NCBI GenBank assembly: GCA_017632155.1
Contig: JAGBRZ010000188.1
Location: 1-24,489, forward strand
DNA from: Clostridia bacterium
GTDB taxonomy: Bacteria > Bacillota_A > Clostridia > Oscillospirales > CAG-272
DNA length: 24,489 nucleotides
Reading direction: 5' to 3'
Below the pieces are notes generated by a model. It saw only the letters and a program-made list of their open reading frames with translations, was not told the origin of the DNA and did no database searches. Shown piece by piece: positions 1 to 6,331 of the stretch (position 1 is the stretch's first letter; each line of letters begins with the position of its first letter). Made by a program: the position numbers and the translations under genes.

Positions 1-1199
1 AGAGAATCGTTGAGATCGCAAAGGCCGAGGGAGCAGACGCTATCTGCCATGGTTGCACAGGCAAGGGTAACGACCAGGTAAGATTCGAGCTCACGATCAA
101 GGCTTTCGCTCCCGATATGCCTATCATCGCTCCCTGGCGTGAGTGGGATATCAAATCCCGCGAGCAGGAGATCGATTACGCGGAGGCACACAACGTACCT
201 CTTAAGATAAGCCGCGAAACCAACTACTCCAAGGATAAAAACATCTGGCACCTCTCTCACGAGGGTCTTGACCTTGAAGATCCCGCAAACGAGCCTCAGT
301 ATAACAAGGAAGGCTGCGACGCTATCTGCCACGGCTGCACCGGTAAGGGCAACGATCAGGTTCGTTTTGAGCTGACCATCAAGGCGTTTGCTCCCGATAT
401 GCCCATCATCGCTCCTTGGAGAGAGTGGGATATCAAGTCGCGTGAGGAAGAGATCGACTACGCGGAGGCGCATAACGTACCGCTCAAGATCAACCGCGAG
501 ACCAACTATTCTAAGGATAAGAACCTCTGGCACCTCTCTCACGAGGGTCTCGACCTTGAGGACACCGGCAACGAGCCTCAGTACGAGAAGCCCGGCTTCC
601 TCGAGATGGGCGTTTCCCCCATTATGGCTCCCGATAAGCCCACCTACATCGAGCTCGATTTCGTTCAGGGCGCACCCGTTGCCCTCAACGGCGAAAAGAT
701 GAGCGCGAAGGATATCATCCTTGCCCTCAATAAGATCGGCGGCGAAAACGGCATCGGTCTGCTTGACATCGTTGAAAACCGTCTTGTCGGTATGAAGTGC
801 CGCGGCGTTTACGAAACTCCCGGCGGAGCGATCCTCTATAAGGCGCACAGCGTTCTCGAGTCGATCTGCCTTGATAAGTACACCCTCCACGAAAAGCAGA
901 AGCTCGCAGTTACCTTCGGTGAGCTCGTTTATAACGGTCAGTGGTTCACACCTCTCCGCGAGGCACTCTCCGCATTCGTTGACAAGACTCAGGAGACCGT
1001 TACCGGTAAGGTTCGCCTCAAGCTCTACAAGGGCAACATGATCAACGCGGGCGTATGGAGCGACTATTCGCTTTACAGCGAGGAGATCGCAACCTTCGGC
1101 GAATCCGACTACGACCAGTCGCAGGCTGCAGGATTTATCAACCTCTTCGGACTTCCCATTACCGTTAAGGCGATGGTCGACAAGAAGAACTCCAAATAA
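1..1199 (+). CDS. argG: Argininosuccinate synthase, 5'-truncated by the window, with internal duplication
   Basis: ATP-dependent joining of citrulline and aspartate to argininosuccinate, the penultimate step of arginine synthesis, in the cytoplasm. The reading frame is open from base 3 and ends with TAA at 1197-1199. Family motifs are visible: [14 protein letters not shown] (aspartate/citrulline-binding loop), [16 protein letters not shown] and, further on, [24 protein letters not shown] and the C-terminal region ending near AMVDKKNSK. The N-terminal ATP-binding part (SGGLDTS region, roughly the first 100 residues) lies outside the window. The segment from EG(A/C)[14 protein letters not shown] to NEPQY occurs twice in tandem, 94 codons each, so the protein would be about 94 residues longer than normal ArgG. 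Without that insertion the visible part fits a ~400-residue ArgG. argH follows after a repeat-filled spacer. Identity is certain; whether this allele is active, or even real rather than a chimeric assembly, is open. Confidence 0.93.
   Translation, partial: RIVEIAKAEGADAICHGCTGKGNDQVRFELTIKAFAPDMPIIAPWREWDIKSREQEIDYAEAHNVPLKISRETNYSKDKNIWHLSHEGLDLEDPANEPQYNKEGCDAICHGCTGKGNDQVRFELTIKAFAPDMPIIAPWREWDIKSREEEIDYAEAHNVPLKINRETNYSKDKNLWHLSHEGLDLEDTGNEPQYEKPGFLEMGVSPIMAPDKPTYIELDFVQGAPVALNGEKMSAKDIILALNKIGGENGIGLLDIVENRLVGMKCRGVYETPGGAILYKAHSVLESICLDKYTLHEKQKLAVTFGELVYNGQWFTPLREALSAFVDKTQETVTGKVRLKLYKGNMINAGVWSDYSLYSEEIATFGESDYDQSQAAGFINLFGLPITVKAMVDKKNSK
27..590 (+). repeat. Diverged in-frame tandem duplication inside argG (2 x 282 bp)
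   Basis: Copy 1 spans 27-308 and copy 2 spans 309-590, each exactly 282 bp (94 codons). By hand alignment they differ at about 49 positions (about 17%), but only about 7 of 94 residues differ (A/C, Q/E, S/N, I/L, P/T, A/G, N/E), so most changes are synonymous. The junction is in frame at the lysine following NEPQYN, where the next residues restart at EGCDAICHG instead of continuing into PGFLEMG. Confidence 0.93.
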
Positions 1200-1205
1200 A
1201 AACAG

Positions 1206-1365
1206 CGGAAAAGTTTTGGAAAATTCTTAAGAAACTTTTTTCAAAAAGTTTCTTAAGTCGCGCTCCGCAGAGCGCGAAACTCTCTCCGTGCTTCGAACCG
1301 ACTGCGCCCCGCAGACGGTTCGGGCAGAGTCAATAGCCCCCTTGCGGGGCTATTGTGCTCTGTCA
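1206..1365 (+). repeat. Four-stem intergenic repeat, copy A
   Basis: Begins with a GAAAAGTTTTGG box (about 1208-1219), then four successive stems: 1226-1240 with 1243-1257 (perfect 15 bp, CTTAAGAAACTTTTT arm); 1259-1264 with 1271-1276; 1294-1300 with 1316-1322, containing an inner CTGCG/CGCAG stem around CCC; and 1331-1340 with 1346-1355 (CAATAGCCCC arm), enclosed by CAGAG/CTCTG. It starts six bases after the argG stop. No strong T-run follows any stem, so it is not a plain intrinsic terminator. Copies B, C and D share the stem order and box motifs. Confidence 0.85.
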
Positions 1366-1390
1366 ATTCTTTTGTTTTAGATATAAAATG

Positions 1391-1560
1391 GGGGGAAGGA
1401 GTCAATCCTGCCCCTAAAGTGGAAGGATTGACTCCTTCTGAACAGCCGGCGGGGCGCCGTCTGTTCGAAGCATAAGTATGCGAGGCTCTGCCTCGCGCAC
1501 CGCTTAAGGAACTTTTTGAAAAAAAGTTCCTTAAGAAACCTCAAAAACTTTTCTTGGAAG
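1391..1560 (-). repeat. Four-stem intergenic repeat, copy B (inverted)
   Basis: The same module order as copy A but on the minus strand, so A and B lie tail to tail and fill the argG-argH spacer (1200-1570). Read on minus: a GAAAAGTTTTTG box (1541-1556), stem 1521-1535 with 1503-1517 (CTTAAGGAACTTTTT arm), a small GCGAGGC/GCCTCGC stem, the stem 1461-1466 with 1440-1445 with inner CGGCG/CGCCG, and the stem 1424-1437 with 1396-1409 (AAGGAGTCAATCCT). The argH ribosome binding site (GGAAGG, about 1556-1561) touches its edge. I see no gene and no clear promoter in the spacer. Confidence 0.82.
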
Positions 1561-1570
1561 GTTTAAATTT

Positions 1571-2950
1571 ATGGCAAAACTTTGGGAAGGCAGAACGGCG
1601 GCGGCGACGGACAAGATCGCAGATGATTTTAATTCCTCGATCGCGGTTGACTGCCGTATGTATAAAGAAGATATCACGGGCAGTATGGCGCACGCGGCTA
1701 TGCTCGCAAAGCAGGGAATAATCGCAGAGGATGAGGCAGAGCAGCTCATCGACGGCCTTGCAGGTATTCTTGCAGATCTGAATGAAGGCAAGCTCGCGAT
1801 CGATCCCACCGCCGAGGATATCCATATGTTCGTCGAGAGCGTGCTGACGGCGCGTCTTGGTGACGTGGGCAAAAAGCTTCATACCGCGCGCAGCCGAAAC
1901 GATCAGGTCGCGCTCGATTTTCGTATGTATCTCCGCAATGAAACAGAGGTCGTTGTGGAAAAGATCAAGGCGATGGCTTCCACCCTTGCAGATAAGGCGG
2001 AGGAGTACGCCACCGCGATAATGCCCGGCTACACGCACCTGCAGAGAGCACAGCCGATCAGCTTCGGGCACCATCTCCTTGCGTATGCAATGATGCTTCT
2101 TCGTGATATTGAAAGATTCGAAGACACCAAGAAGCGCATCGACATCTGCCCCATCGGCTCTTGCGCGCTCGCGGGAACGACCTATGATACCGACAGATAT
2201 TTCGAGGCAGAAAAGCTTGGATTTTCTACCATCGCGCTCAATTCGATCGACGGCGTTTCCGATCGCGATTTCGCGCTCGAATTCCTCTCGAATTGCTCAA
2301 TTCTGATGACCCACCTCTCGCGCTACGCCGAGGAAGTGATCCTTTGGTCGAGCTGGGAGTTTGGCTTTGTTGAGCTTTCGGATGCCTATACCACCGGCTC
2401 ATCGATAATGCCGCAGAAGAAGAACCCCGATATGGCAGAGCTCATCAGGGGCAAAACGGGCAGAGTCAACGGCGATCTGATGGCTCTTTTGACGGTTATG
2501 AAGGGACTGCCGCTTGCGTATAACAAGGATATGCAAGAGGATAAGGAGATCGTTTTCGATGCGCTTGATACGGTCAAAATGTGCCTCGACGTTGCGATCC
2601 CGATGACGGCAACAATGACCGCGCGCACCGCGAAGATGAGAGCCGCCGCAGAGGGCGGATTCATCAACGCAACCGACCTCGCCGACTACCTTGTCGGCAA
2701 GGGAATGCCATTCCGCGCGGCGTATAAGATCTCGGGTCAGATCGTTGCCGAGTGCATTCAGACGGGACACGTGCTGGAGAATTTCCCGCTTCCCGAATAT
2801 CGCAAGTATTCGGTGGAGATCCGTGACGATGTTTATGACGCCGTCAATCTCGATAATTGCCTCTGCCGCAGAACGAGCGCGGGAGGACCGGCGGCGGAGT
2901 CTGTGAAGAAGCAGATCGAGTTTGTGAGAGGAAAAGTTGCTAGTTGCTAG
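1571..2950 (+). CDS. argH: Argininosuccinate lyase
   Basis: Splits argininosuccinate into arginine and fumarate, the last step of arginine synthesis. 459 residues, the usual length of the fumarase/aspartase-superfamily lyase. Visible hallmarks: LWEGRT near the N terminus, HTARSRNDQVALD, the GYTHLQRAQPISFGHH block containing the catalytic general-acid/base region, and the family signature GSSIMPQKKNPD around residue 280. The ATG at 1571 is preceded by GGAAGG at about 1556-1561. No promoter is evident in the spacer, so transcription probably continues from argG. The last four codons before the stop (VASC) and the TAG stop are encoded by a heptamer repeat array (2936-2970), which suggests the natural C terminus was replaced when the repeat arose. 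A rho-independent terminator follows. Confidence 0.96.
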   Translation: MAKLWEGRTAAATDKIADDFNSSIAVDCRMYKEDITGSMAHAAMLAKQGIIAEDEAEQLIDGLAGILADLNEGKLAIDPTAEDIHMFVESVLTARLGDVGKKLHTARSRNDQVALDFRMYLRNETEVVVEKIKAMASTLADKAEEYATAIMPGYTHLQRAQPISFGHHLLAYAMMLLRDIERFEDTKKRIDICPIGSCALAGTTYDTDRYFEAEKLGFSTIALNSIDGVSDRDFALEFLSNCSILMTHLSRYAEEVILWSSWEFGFVELSDAYTTGSSIMPQKKNPDMAELIRGKTGRVNGDLMALLTVMKGLPLAYNKDMQEDKEIVFDALDTVKMCLDVAIPMTATMTARTAKMRAAAEGGFINATDLADYLVGKGMPFRAAYKISGQIVAECIQTGHVLENFPLPEYRKYSVEIRDDVYDAVNLDNCLCRRTSAGGPAAESVKKQIEFVRGKVASC

Positions 2951-2970
2951 ACGCTAGTTGCTAGTTGAAG
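2936..2970 (+). repeat. Period-7 tandem repeat (GTTGCTA family) overlapping the argH stop
   Basis: Five consecutive heptamers can be read: GTTGCTA, GTTGCTA, GACGCTA, GTTGCTA, GTTGAAG. The array starts inside argH and supplies its last codons and TAG stop (2948-2950). It is one of three period-7 families in the window. Confidence 0.85.
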
Positions 2971-2975
2971 GTAAA

Positions 2976-3004
2976 AATCCGCCCGAAGTTCGGGCGGATT
3001 TTTT
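2976..3004 (+). terminator. Rho-independent terminator after argH
   Basis: Stem arms 2976-2987 (AATCCGCCCGAA) and 2989-3000 are perfect complements, with about 10 bp forming in practice around a short loop, followed by a T-run at 2999-3004. Confidence 0.9.
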
Positions 3005-3027
3005 CGATTTTATTGAAAAACAGCAAG

Positions 3028-3181
3028 CAAGTTTTTTGAAGAGTCAAGAGAAACTTTTTCTCAAAAAAGTTTCTCTTGTGGGGTATGGGGCAAAGCCCCA
3101 TAAATGCGCTTCAAACAGACTGCGCCCCGCAGGCTGTTTGGAAGGAGTAAAACCTCCCCTTGCGGGTGGTTTTACTCCTTC
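3028..3181 (+). repeat. Four-stem intergenic repeat, copy C
   Basis: Same orientation and module order as copy A. An AAGTTTTTTGAAG box (3029-3041) is followed by stem 3045-3059 with 3064-3078 (CAAGAGAAACTTTTT arm), stem 3084-3091 with 3095-3102 (TATGGGGC arm, loop AAA), stem 3112-3118 with 3134-3140 with inner CTGCG/CGCAG around CCC, and stem 3142-3154 with 3168-3180 (AAGGAGTAAAACC arm). It begins about 25 bases after the argH terminator. The gene-free stretch 2951-3513 otherwise holds the terminator, the hairpin at 3322-3346 and the lytTR promoter; 3182-3320 shows nothing I can name. Confidence 0.85.
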
Positions 3182-3321
3182 AGTTTTCGCGCCGGAAGTG
3201 CGCGGAATGGCAATAGAGATTTCATCTTCCTGCGGGTGCTCGGAGGTAATTATGCGCCGCGACAGAGGCTTCGCCGATATCCTCATAATTTTGTGTTGGC
3301 AGATCGGGACCCATCCCCCAC

Positions 3322-3346
3322 CCCCTTCCCGTGAACCGGGAAGGGG
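3322..3346. repeat. Perfect GC-rich stem-loop
   Basis: Arms 3322-3331 (CCCCTTCCCG) and 3337-3346 with a 5-base loop, followed by AGTTTTAG. It may act as a weak terminator or be a REP-like unit. It lies between repeat C and the lytTR promoter. Confidence 0.6.
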
Positions 3347-3462
3347 AGTTTTAGAGCGCAAACTTTATTATTCTGCGGTTTGCCCACCATTTTGACCCAG
3401 CAAGGTTTGAGAATGAAAATTTGCATGTTACACCACCAAATATGCAACTCGCGCAGATTGGG

Positions 3463-3491
3463 TTGACAGGGGAGCTCGTTTGCTGTATAAT
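3463..3491 (+). promoter_or_regulatory. Consensus sigma-A promoter of the LytTR gene
   Basis: TTGACA at 3463-3468, 17-base spacer, TATAAT at 3486-3491: a perfect consensus. Transcription would start about 3498, giving a leader of only about 16 bases that begins almost at the AAGGAGG ribosome binding site (3500-3506). Just upstream, TTGCAT (3421-3426) and ATGCAA (3442-3447) form an inverted repeat that could be an operator. Confidence 0.9.
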
Positions 3492-3513
3492 GATGTCAGA
3501 AGGAGGCGATGGA

Positions 3514-3951
3514 ATGAAGATCACAATAAACTACGATCCGAAAATCACCGAAACCGAGGTGGTGATCACCTGCCGCGAGCTGACGGGCGAGGTCAGGGAG
3601 ATGATCTCGGCGGTCACGCTGGCGGATAACACCATAACGGGCACCCTCGACGACGAGACCTATTTTATTCCGCTCGGGGATATTCTGTATTTTGAATCGG
3701 TGGACAGGAAAGTGTTTTTCTATACCTCGGATCAAACCTACGAAACGATGTCAAAAATGTACGCCATCGAGGAGAGGCTGGCGGACACATATTTTGCGCG
3801 CGTGGCGAAGTCGTTTATAGTCAATCTCAAAAAGGTGAGAAGCATCAAGGCAGAGCGCGCAAGCCGCATGTGCCTGACGCTTCAGAACGGCGAAAAGCTG
3901 ATCGTGTCAAGGCAGTATCTGGGTACGATCAAGGAGAAATTGGGGGTGTGA
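3514..3951 (+). CDS. LytTR-family DNA-binding transcriptional regulator
   Basis: 145 residues. The C-terminal ~95 residues match the LytTR domain: an IPLGDILYFESVDRKVFFYT stretch, then YETMSKMYAIEERL, FARVAKSFIVNLKKVRSI and the NGEKLIVSRQYLGTIKEKLG end. The N-terminal ~45 residues form a short alpha/beta segment rather than a receiver domain, so this is not a classical AgrA/LytR response regulator but the small stand-alone type commonly paired with DUF3021 membrane proteins. The ATG at 3514 is chosen because the AAGGAGG at 3500-3506 is correctly spaced and the consensus promoter lies directly upstream; an in-frame ATG at 3421 precedes the promoter and cannot be used from it. The DUF3021 gene starts three bases after the stop, so the two are co-transcribed. 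The target is probably its own operon and/or membrane or transport genes elsewhere (inference). Confidence 0.92.
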   Translation: MKITINYDPKITETEVVITCRELTGEVREMISAVTLADNTITGTLDDETYFIPLGDILYFESVDRKVFFYTSDQTYETMSKMYAIEERLADTYFARVAKSFIVNLKKVRSIKAERASRMCLTLQNGEKLIVSRQYLGTIKEKLGV

Positions 3952-3954
3952 ATT

Positions 3955-4389
3955 ATGGATAAGATCAGAAAATTTGCTGAAAAGTATTTCCGCCTTGTCG
4001 GAGTAATTTCGTTGTTTATTGTGGTGACTTTCTCAATTTTCGATTTAGCTTCACCGTCAACAACGCTTCATATTTTGAGAATGATGATGGTTGCGAATGT
4101 GCCCACCGCGGTATTTAGCCTTTTGCTTTTTGAGAATGGACCTTACGAGTTGTCGTTTAGAGTTAGGTGGAATCTTTATTCGGTTTTGCAAGGTTTGAAT
4201 TTCGCTGTAATGTTAATTTTTTTCGGCTTCGAAAAATCATCCACGGGATGGGAAATCGCGTTGCATTCCATTTATGTGGTTCTTTCTTACGTGATCATAT
4301 TTGCTGTTGCGTATTTCATTCTTAAGGTGATTCATAAAAGAAAGATTCAAAAGATCAACGAAAAGCTGAATGAACTCAATAAAGAATGA
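3955..4389 (+). CDS. DUF3021 family membrane protein, partner of the LytTR regulator
   Basis: 144 residues with four hydrophobic segments (approximately residues 14-32, 44-60, 78-94 and 106-126), a short basic N terminus and a highly charged C-terminal tail rich in K and E. Length, topology and position directly after a LytTR gene fit the DUF3021 family, thought to control the activity of the cognate LytTR protein from the membrane; the mechanism is inferred. The start codon lies three bases after the LytTR stop, so translation is probably coupled, with GGGGG of the preceding codons as a weak Shine-Dalgarno. The gene is visibly richer in A+T than the arg genes. A strong terminator follows at once. 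Confidence 0.85.
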   Translation: MDKIRKFAEKYFRLVGVISLFIVVTFSIFDLASPSTTLHILRMMMVANVPTAVFSLLLFENGPYELSFRVRWNLYSVLQGLNFAVMLIFFGFEKSSTGWEIALHSIYVVLSYVIIFAVAYFILKVIHKRKIQKINEKLNELNKE

Positions 4390-4392
4390 AGG

Positions 4393-4427
4393 ACAAAGCC
4401 CTCCCGCAAGTGGGAGGGCTTTGTTTT
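4393..4427 (+). terminator. Rho-independent terminator of the LytTR-DUF3021 operon
   Basis: Arms 4393-4405 (ACAAAGCCCTCCC) and 4412-4424 are perfect complements around a 6-base loop, ending in TTTGTTTTA. It lies four bases after the stop codon. Confidence 0.92.
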
Positions 4428-4520
4428 AGTATCAAACCCTACTATTTGGCGCTCTGAACATAGAAATTAACAGTTGAATATTCCTCAACAAACAGTAGTG
4501 TATTTTCAACCGCGCTGCTA

Positions 4521-4549
4521 TTGCATTTCGGATAAATATATGATATAAT
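4521..4549 (+). promoter_or_regulatory. Sigma-A promoter of the 4589 membrane protein gene
   Basis: TTGCAT (4521-4526), 17-base spacer, TATAAT (4544-4549). The AAGGAGGT ribosome binding site is at 4575-4582. Nothing else is recognised in 4428-4520. Confidence 0.8.
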
Positions 4550-4588
4550 GTAATCGTACAGCAAAATTGGTTTTAAGGAGGTCTTCGC

Positions 4589-5227
4589 ATGATCCATATC
4601 GGCTCATTTGACATCAAAACCGAAATTTTCGTTTTGCTCGTGTCGCTTCTGCTGATGTCGGTTCAGCTTCTTTTGTGCTTCAAGGCGAAAAGGCTTTGGG
4701 TCCGTCTGATTCCTTTCGGTTTGTTTGCGGGCACGGCTGCCATATTGCTTTTGGCTTCTTTCATCGGTGATTATTACGCACCCATTTTCTTTATTTATGC
4801 GATCTATTCGGGAGTTCCGGCTTTTGTCTGCGCTTGTGGTTGGGCGATTTGGTGGATAGTTGATTCGCTCGTTGCGTTTGTAAGAAAATCTACCAAAAAG
4901 CAGATCATCACTTTGTTTTCGGTGATCGCCGCGTCGGTACTGATCGTAGTAACTTCCGTGAGCCTCTTCAAATATAACTATCCTACTCATTACCCCTACA
5001 AAGACCGCGAGATCATCGGGAGCACGCCCGAGGAGATCGAGGCGAAGTACGGTGAATTTTGGGCATTATACCGCAACGAGGAGAATGTCCCGACCGCAGC
5101 CGAATATATGATACGCGAGGATTATATGGACTATTTGGGGAATGATGATTCGCTTTCGTATTATATAGTTTTCAAGGACGGCGTTGCTGTGAGAGTCCGG
5201 TTGCAGAAAGGCAGACCGGGAGGGTGA
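4589..5227 (+). CDS. Membrane protein of unknown function with C-terminal soluble domain
   Basis: 212 residues, not recognised. Four hydrophobic helices are visible: about 10-30 (FVLLVSLLLMSVQLLLC), 37-58, 64-93 (two closely spaced segments or one long one) and 105-124. The remaining ~85 residues are polar: a linker (YPTHYPYKDREIIG), a helix-like STPEEIEAKYGEFWALYRN stretch, and a closing YYIVFKDGVAVRVRLQKGRPGG-type beta hairpin. This tail resembles the small STPEEIEAKYG...YYIVF domain seen at the ends of several Firmicutes membrane proteins, for which I know no function. The ATG at 4589 has an ideal AAGGAGGT seven bases upstream and its own promoter. It is monocistronic; its stop touches stem 4 of repeat copy D. 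Operation with the LytTR-DUF3021 pair is possible but only a guess from position. Confidence 0.8.
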   Translation: MIHIGSFDIKTEIFVLLVSLLLMSVQLLLCFKAKRLWVRLIPFGLFAGTAAILLLASFIGDYYAPIFFIYAIYSGVPAFVCACGWAIWWIVDSLVAFVRKSTKKQIITLFSVIAASVLIVVTSVSLFKYNYPTHYPYKDREIIGSTPEEIEAKYGEFWALYRNEENVPTAAEYMIREDYMDYLGNDDSLSYYIVFKDGVAVRVRLQKGRPGG

Positions 5228-5391
5228 AGGAGCAAAAATCACCCGCAAGGGGTGATTTTACTCCTTCCAAGCGGTCGCCGGGGCGTCGCCCGATTGAAGT
5301 ACGGAGGGGATTCCGCCCTCTGCGGAGGGCGGCTTAAGGCTCTGCCTTAAGAAACCGCCACCTTTTGAAAAAGGTGGACGAAAACTTTCCC
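5227..5391 (-). repeat. Four-stem intergenic repeat, copy D (inverted, variant)
   Basis: Read on minus: a GAAAGTTTTCG box (5379-5389), a CCACCTTTTT stem (5359-5376) in place of stem 1, a CTTAAGGC/GCCTTAAG stem, a GCCCTC/GAGGGC stem, a GCCCCG-centred stem (about 5266-5297), and the GGAGT...ACTCC stem (5227-5244 with 5249-5266). It starts about 20 bases after the terminator of the EamA gene in that gene's orientation. The GGAGT stem also directly abuts the stop of the 4589 gene on the other strand. Confidence 0.72.
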
Positions 5392-5408
5392 GCTATTATT
5401 TTAATAAA

Positions 5409-5435
5409 AAATGCAAGCGTTTTTCGCTTGCATTT
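5409..5435 (-). terminator. Terminator of the argF-EamA transcript, bidirectional
   Basis: AAATGCAAGCG (5409-5419) pairs with 5425-5435 around a TTTTT loop. On the minus strand the stem is followed by TTTTTTATTAAAA; on the plus strand by TTTTAT. It ends about five bases from the EamA stop. Confidence 0.9.
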
Positions 5436-5439
5436 TTTA

Positions 5440-6330
5440 TTACAAATTAATTATCAAAAGTCCGATAAAAGTGATCACGATCGAGGCGTAGGATTTGAGG
5501 GTCAGCTTTTCCTTGAAGAGAAATGCGGACATAAGTGTGCCGATCGCCATTGTTCCGCCTTGGCTGAGGGTATAGAGCTTAGCGGCGGAGAGGTAATTCG
5601 CGGCTTCGGTCTTGAAGAACGAGTTGCCGTAGAGGCAGATCGCCATTATCAGCACGAAATACCAGGTCTTTTTCAGTATCGCAACCGCGCCGCCGTCGTT
5701 GTCTTCGGGCTTCTTTCCCGCGGTCATTGCGGTGTAAAGGAGAATGAGCGTTGCGGCGGCAAAGACGTATGAGCAAAGCTGAAACTGCGCGGTCGTTGTG
5801 TCGAGCCCCGAATAAATGAAGGCTTTCTGCGAAAAGTCCGTCATTCCGTTTGCAAGTCCGCAGAGGATGACGACTGCGAGCGTTTTGAGCGTCGGCTTGA
5901 CCTTCGTGCCCGCGTGCATAAGGTACGCGGCAAAAACGAGCACGCAGAAGCCGATTAGGTCGCGCACGGTTATTTCTTCCTGATAGAAGACGAAGCTCAT
6001 AAAGATAGTCACGCCGACGCCGAGCATCTGGAAGACCTCGAGCATCATATACCCGCTCGAATTTGCGGCAAAGAGCCACGCGGCGACGAGTATTGCGGTC
6101 GAAATTCCCGAAAAAGCAGAGTATGCGATCAGCTTTCCCGTGATCTCAAGCCCGAAAAATCCGCCCGTGACGGCAAGGATGAGCGTCGAGGTGGCGATGC
6201 ACATCAGCATTCGGAAGAAGCAGATGAGCAGCGTGTCGTCGAGCTTTGCCGAAAAACGGCTCATCTGCTTTCCGCAATAGCCCTTGATGTTGTTCGTCAG
6301 AAGCGCGATCGCGAGGTAAATATAACCCAT
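5440..6330 (-). CDS. EamA/DMT-superfamily transporter, coupled to argF
   Basis: 296 residues made almost wholly of about ten hydrophobic helices in two half-repeats, as in the drug/metabolite transporter (EamA) superfamily: the first half starts GYIYLAIALLTNNIKGYCGK, the second half follows a short loop near residues 140-150 (KVKPTLKTL). A charged loop (AGKKPEDNDGG) separates helices in the second half, and the last helix ends FIGLLIINL. The ATG at 6330 lies one base after the argF stop, so translation is probably coupled; only a weak GGTTAAG-like site is seen. A terminator follows. DMT proteins export or exchange amino acids, nucleotides and other small metabolites. Linkage to argF makes an arginine-pathway substrate worth testing, but the substrate cannot be read from the sequence. 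Confidence 0.85.
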   Translation of the reverse strand: MGYIYLAIALLTNNIKGYCGKQMSRFSAKLDDTLLICFFRMLMCIATSTLILAVTGGFFGLEITGKLIAYSAFSGISTAILVAAWLFAANSSGYMMLEVFQMLGVGVTIFMSFVFYQEEITVRDLIGFCVLVFAAYLMHAGTKVKPTLKTLAVVILCGLANGMTDFSQKAFIYSGLDTTTAQFQLCSYVFAAATLILLYTAMTAGKKPEDNDGGAVAILKKTWYFVLIMAICLYGNSFFKTEAANYLSAAKLYTLSQGGTMAIGTLMSAFLFKEKLTLKSYASIVITFIGLLIINL

Positions 6331-6331
6331 T

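Noticed and set aside
1226..1257. Intrinsic terminator of argG
   Set aside because: The perfect stem is not followed by a U-run and is part of a repeated four-stem element.
2958..3395. 145-codon open frame after argH
   Set aside because: It runs through the terminator, repeat copy C and hairpins, and looks non-coding; the opposite-strand frame at 3044-3361 was also discarded.
3421..3513. Upstream ATG extending the LytTR gene by 31 residues
   Set aside because: The consensus promoter lies inside this extension and the AAGGAGG site fits the ATG at 3514.
4428..4520. Possible small gene or riboswitch before the 4589 membrane gene
   Set aside because: No frame with a ribosome binding site and no conserved fold was recognised; the stretch precedes the promoter, so it is not a leader.
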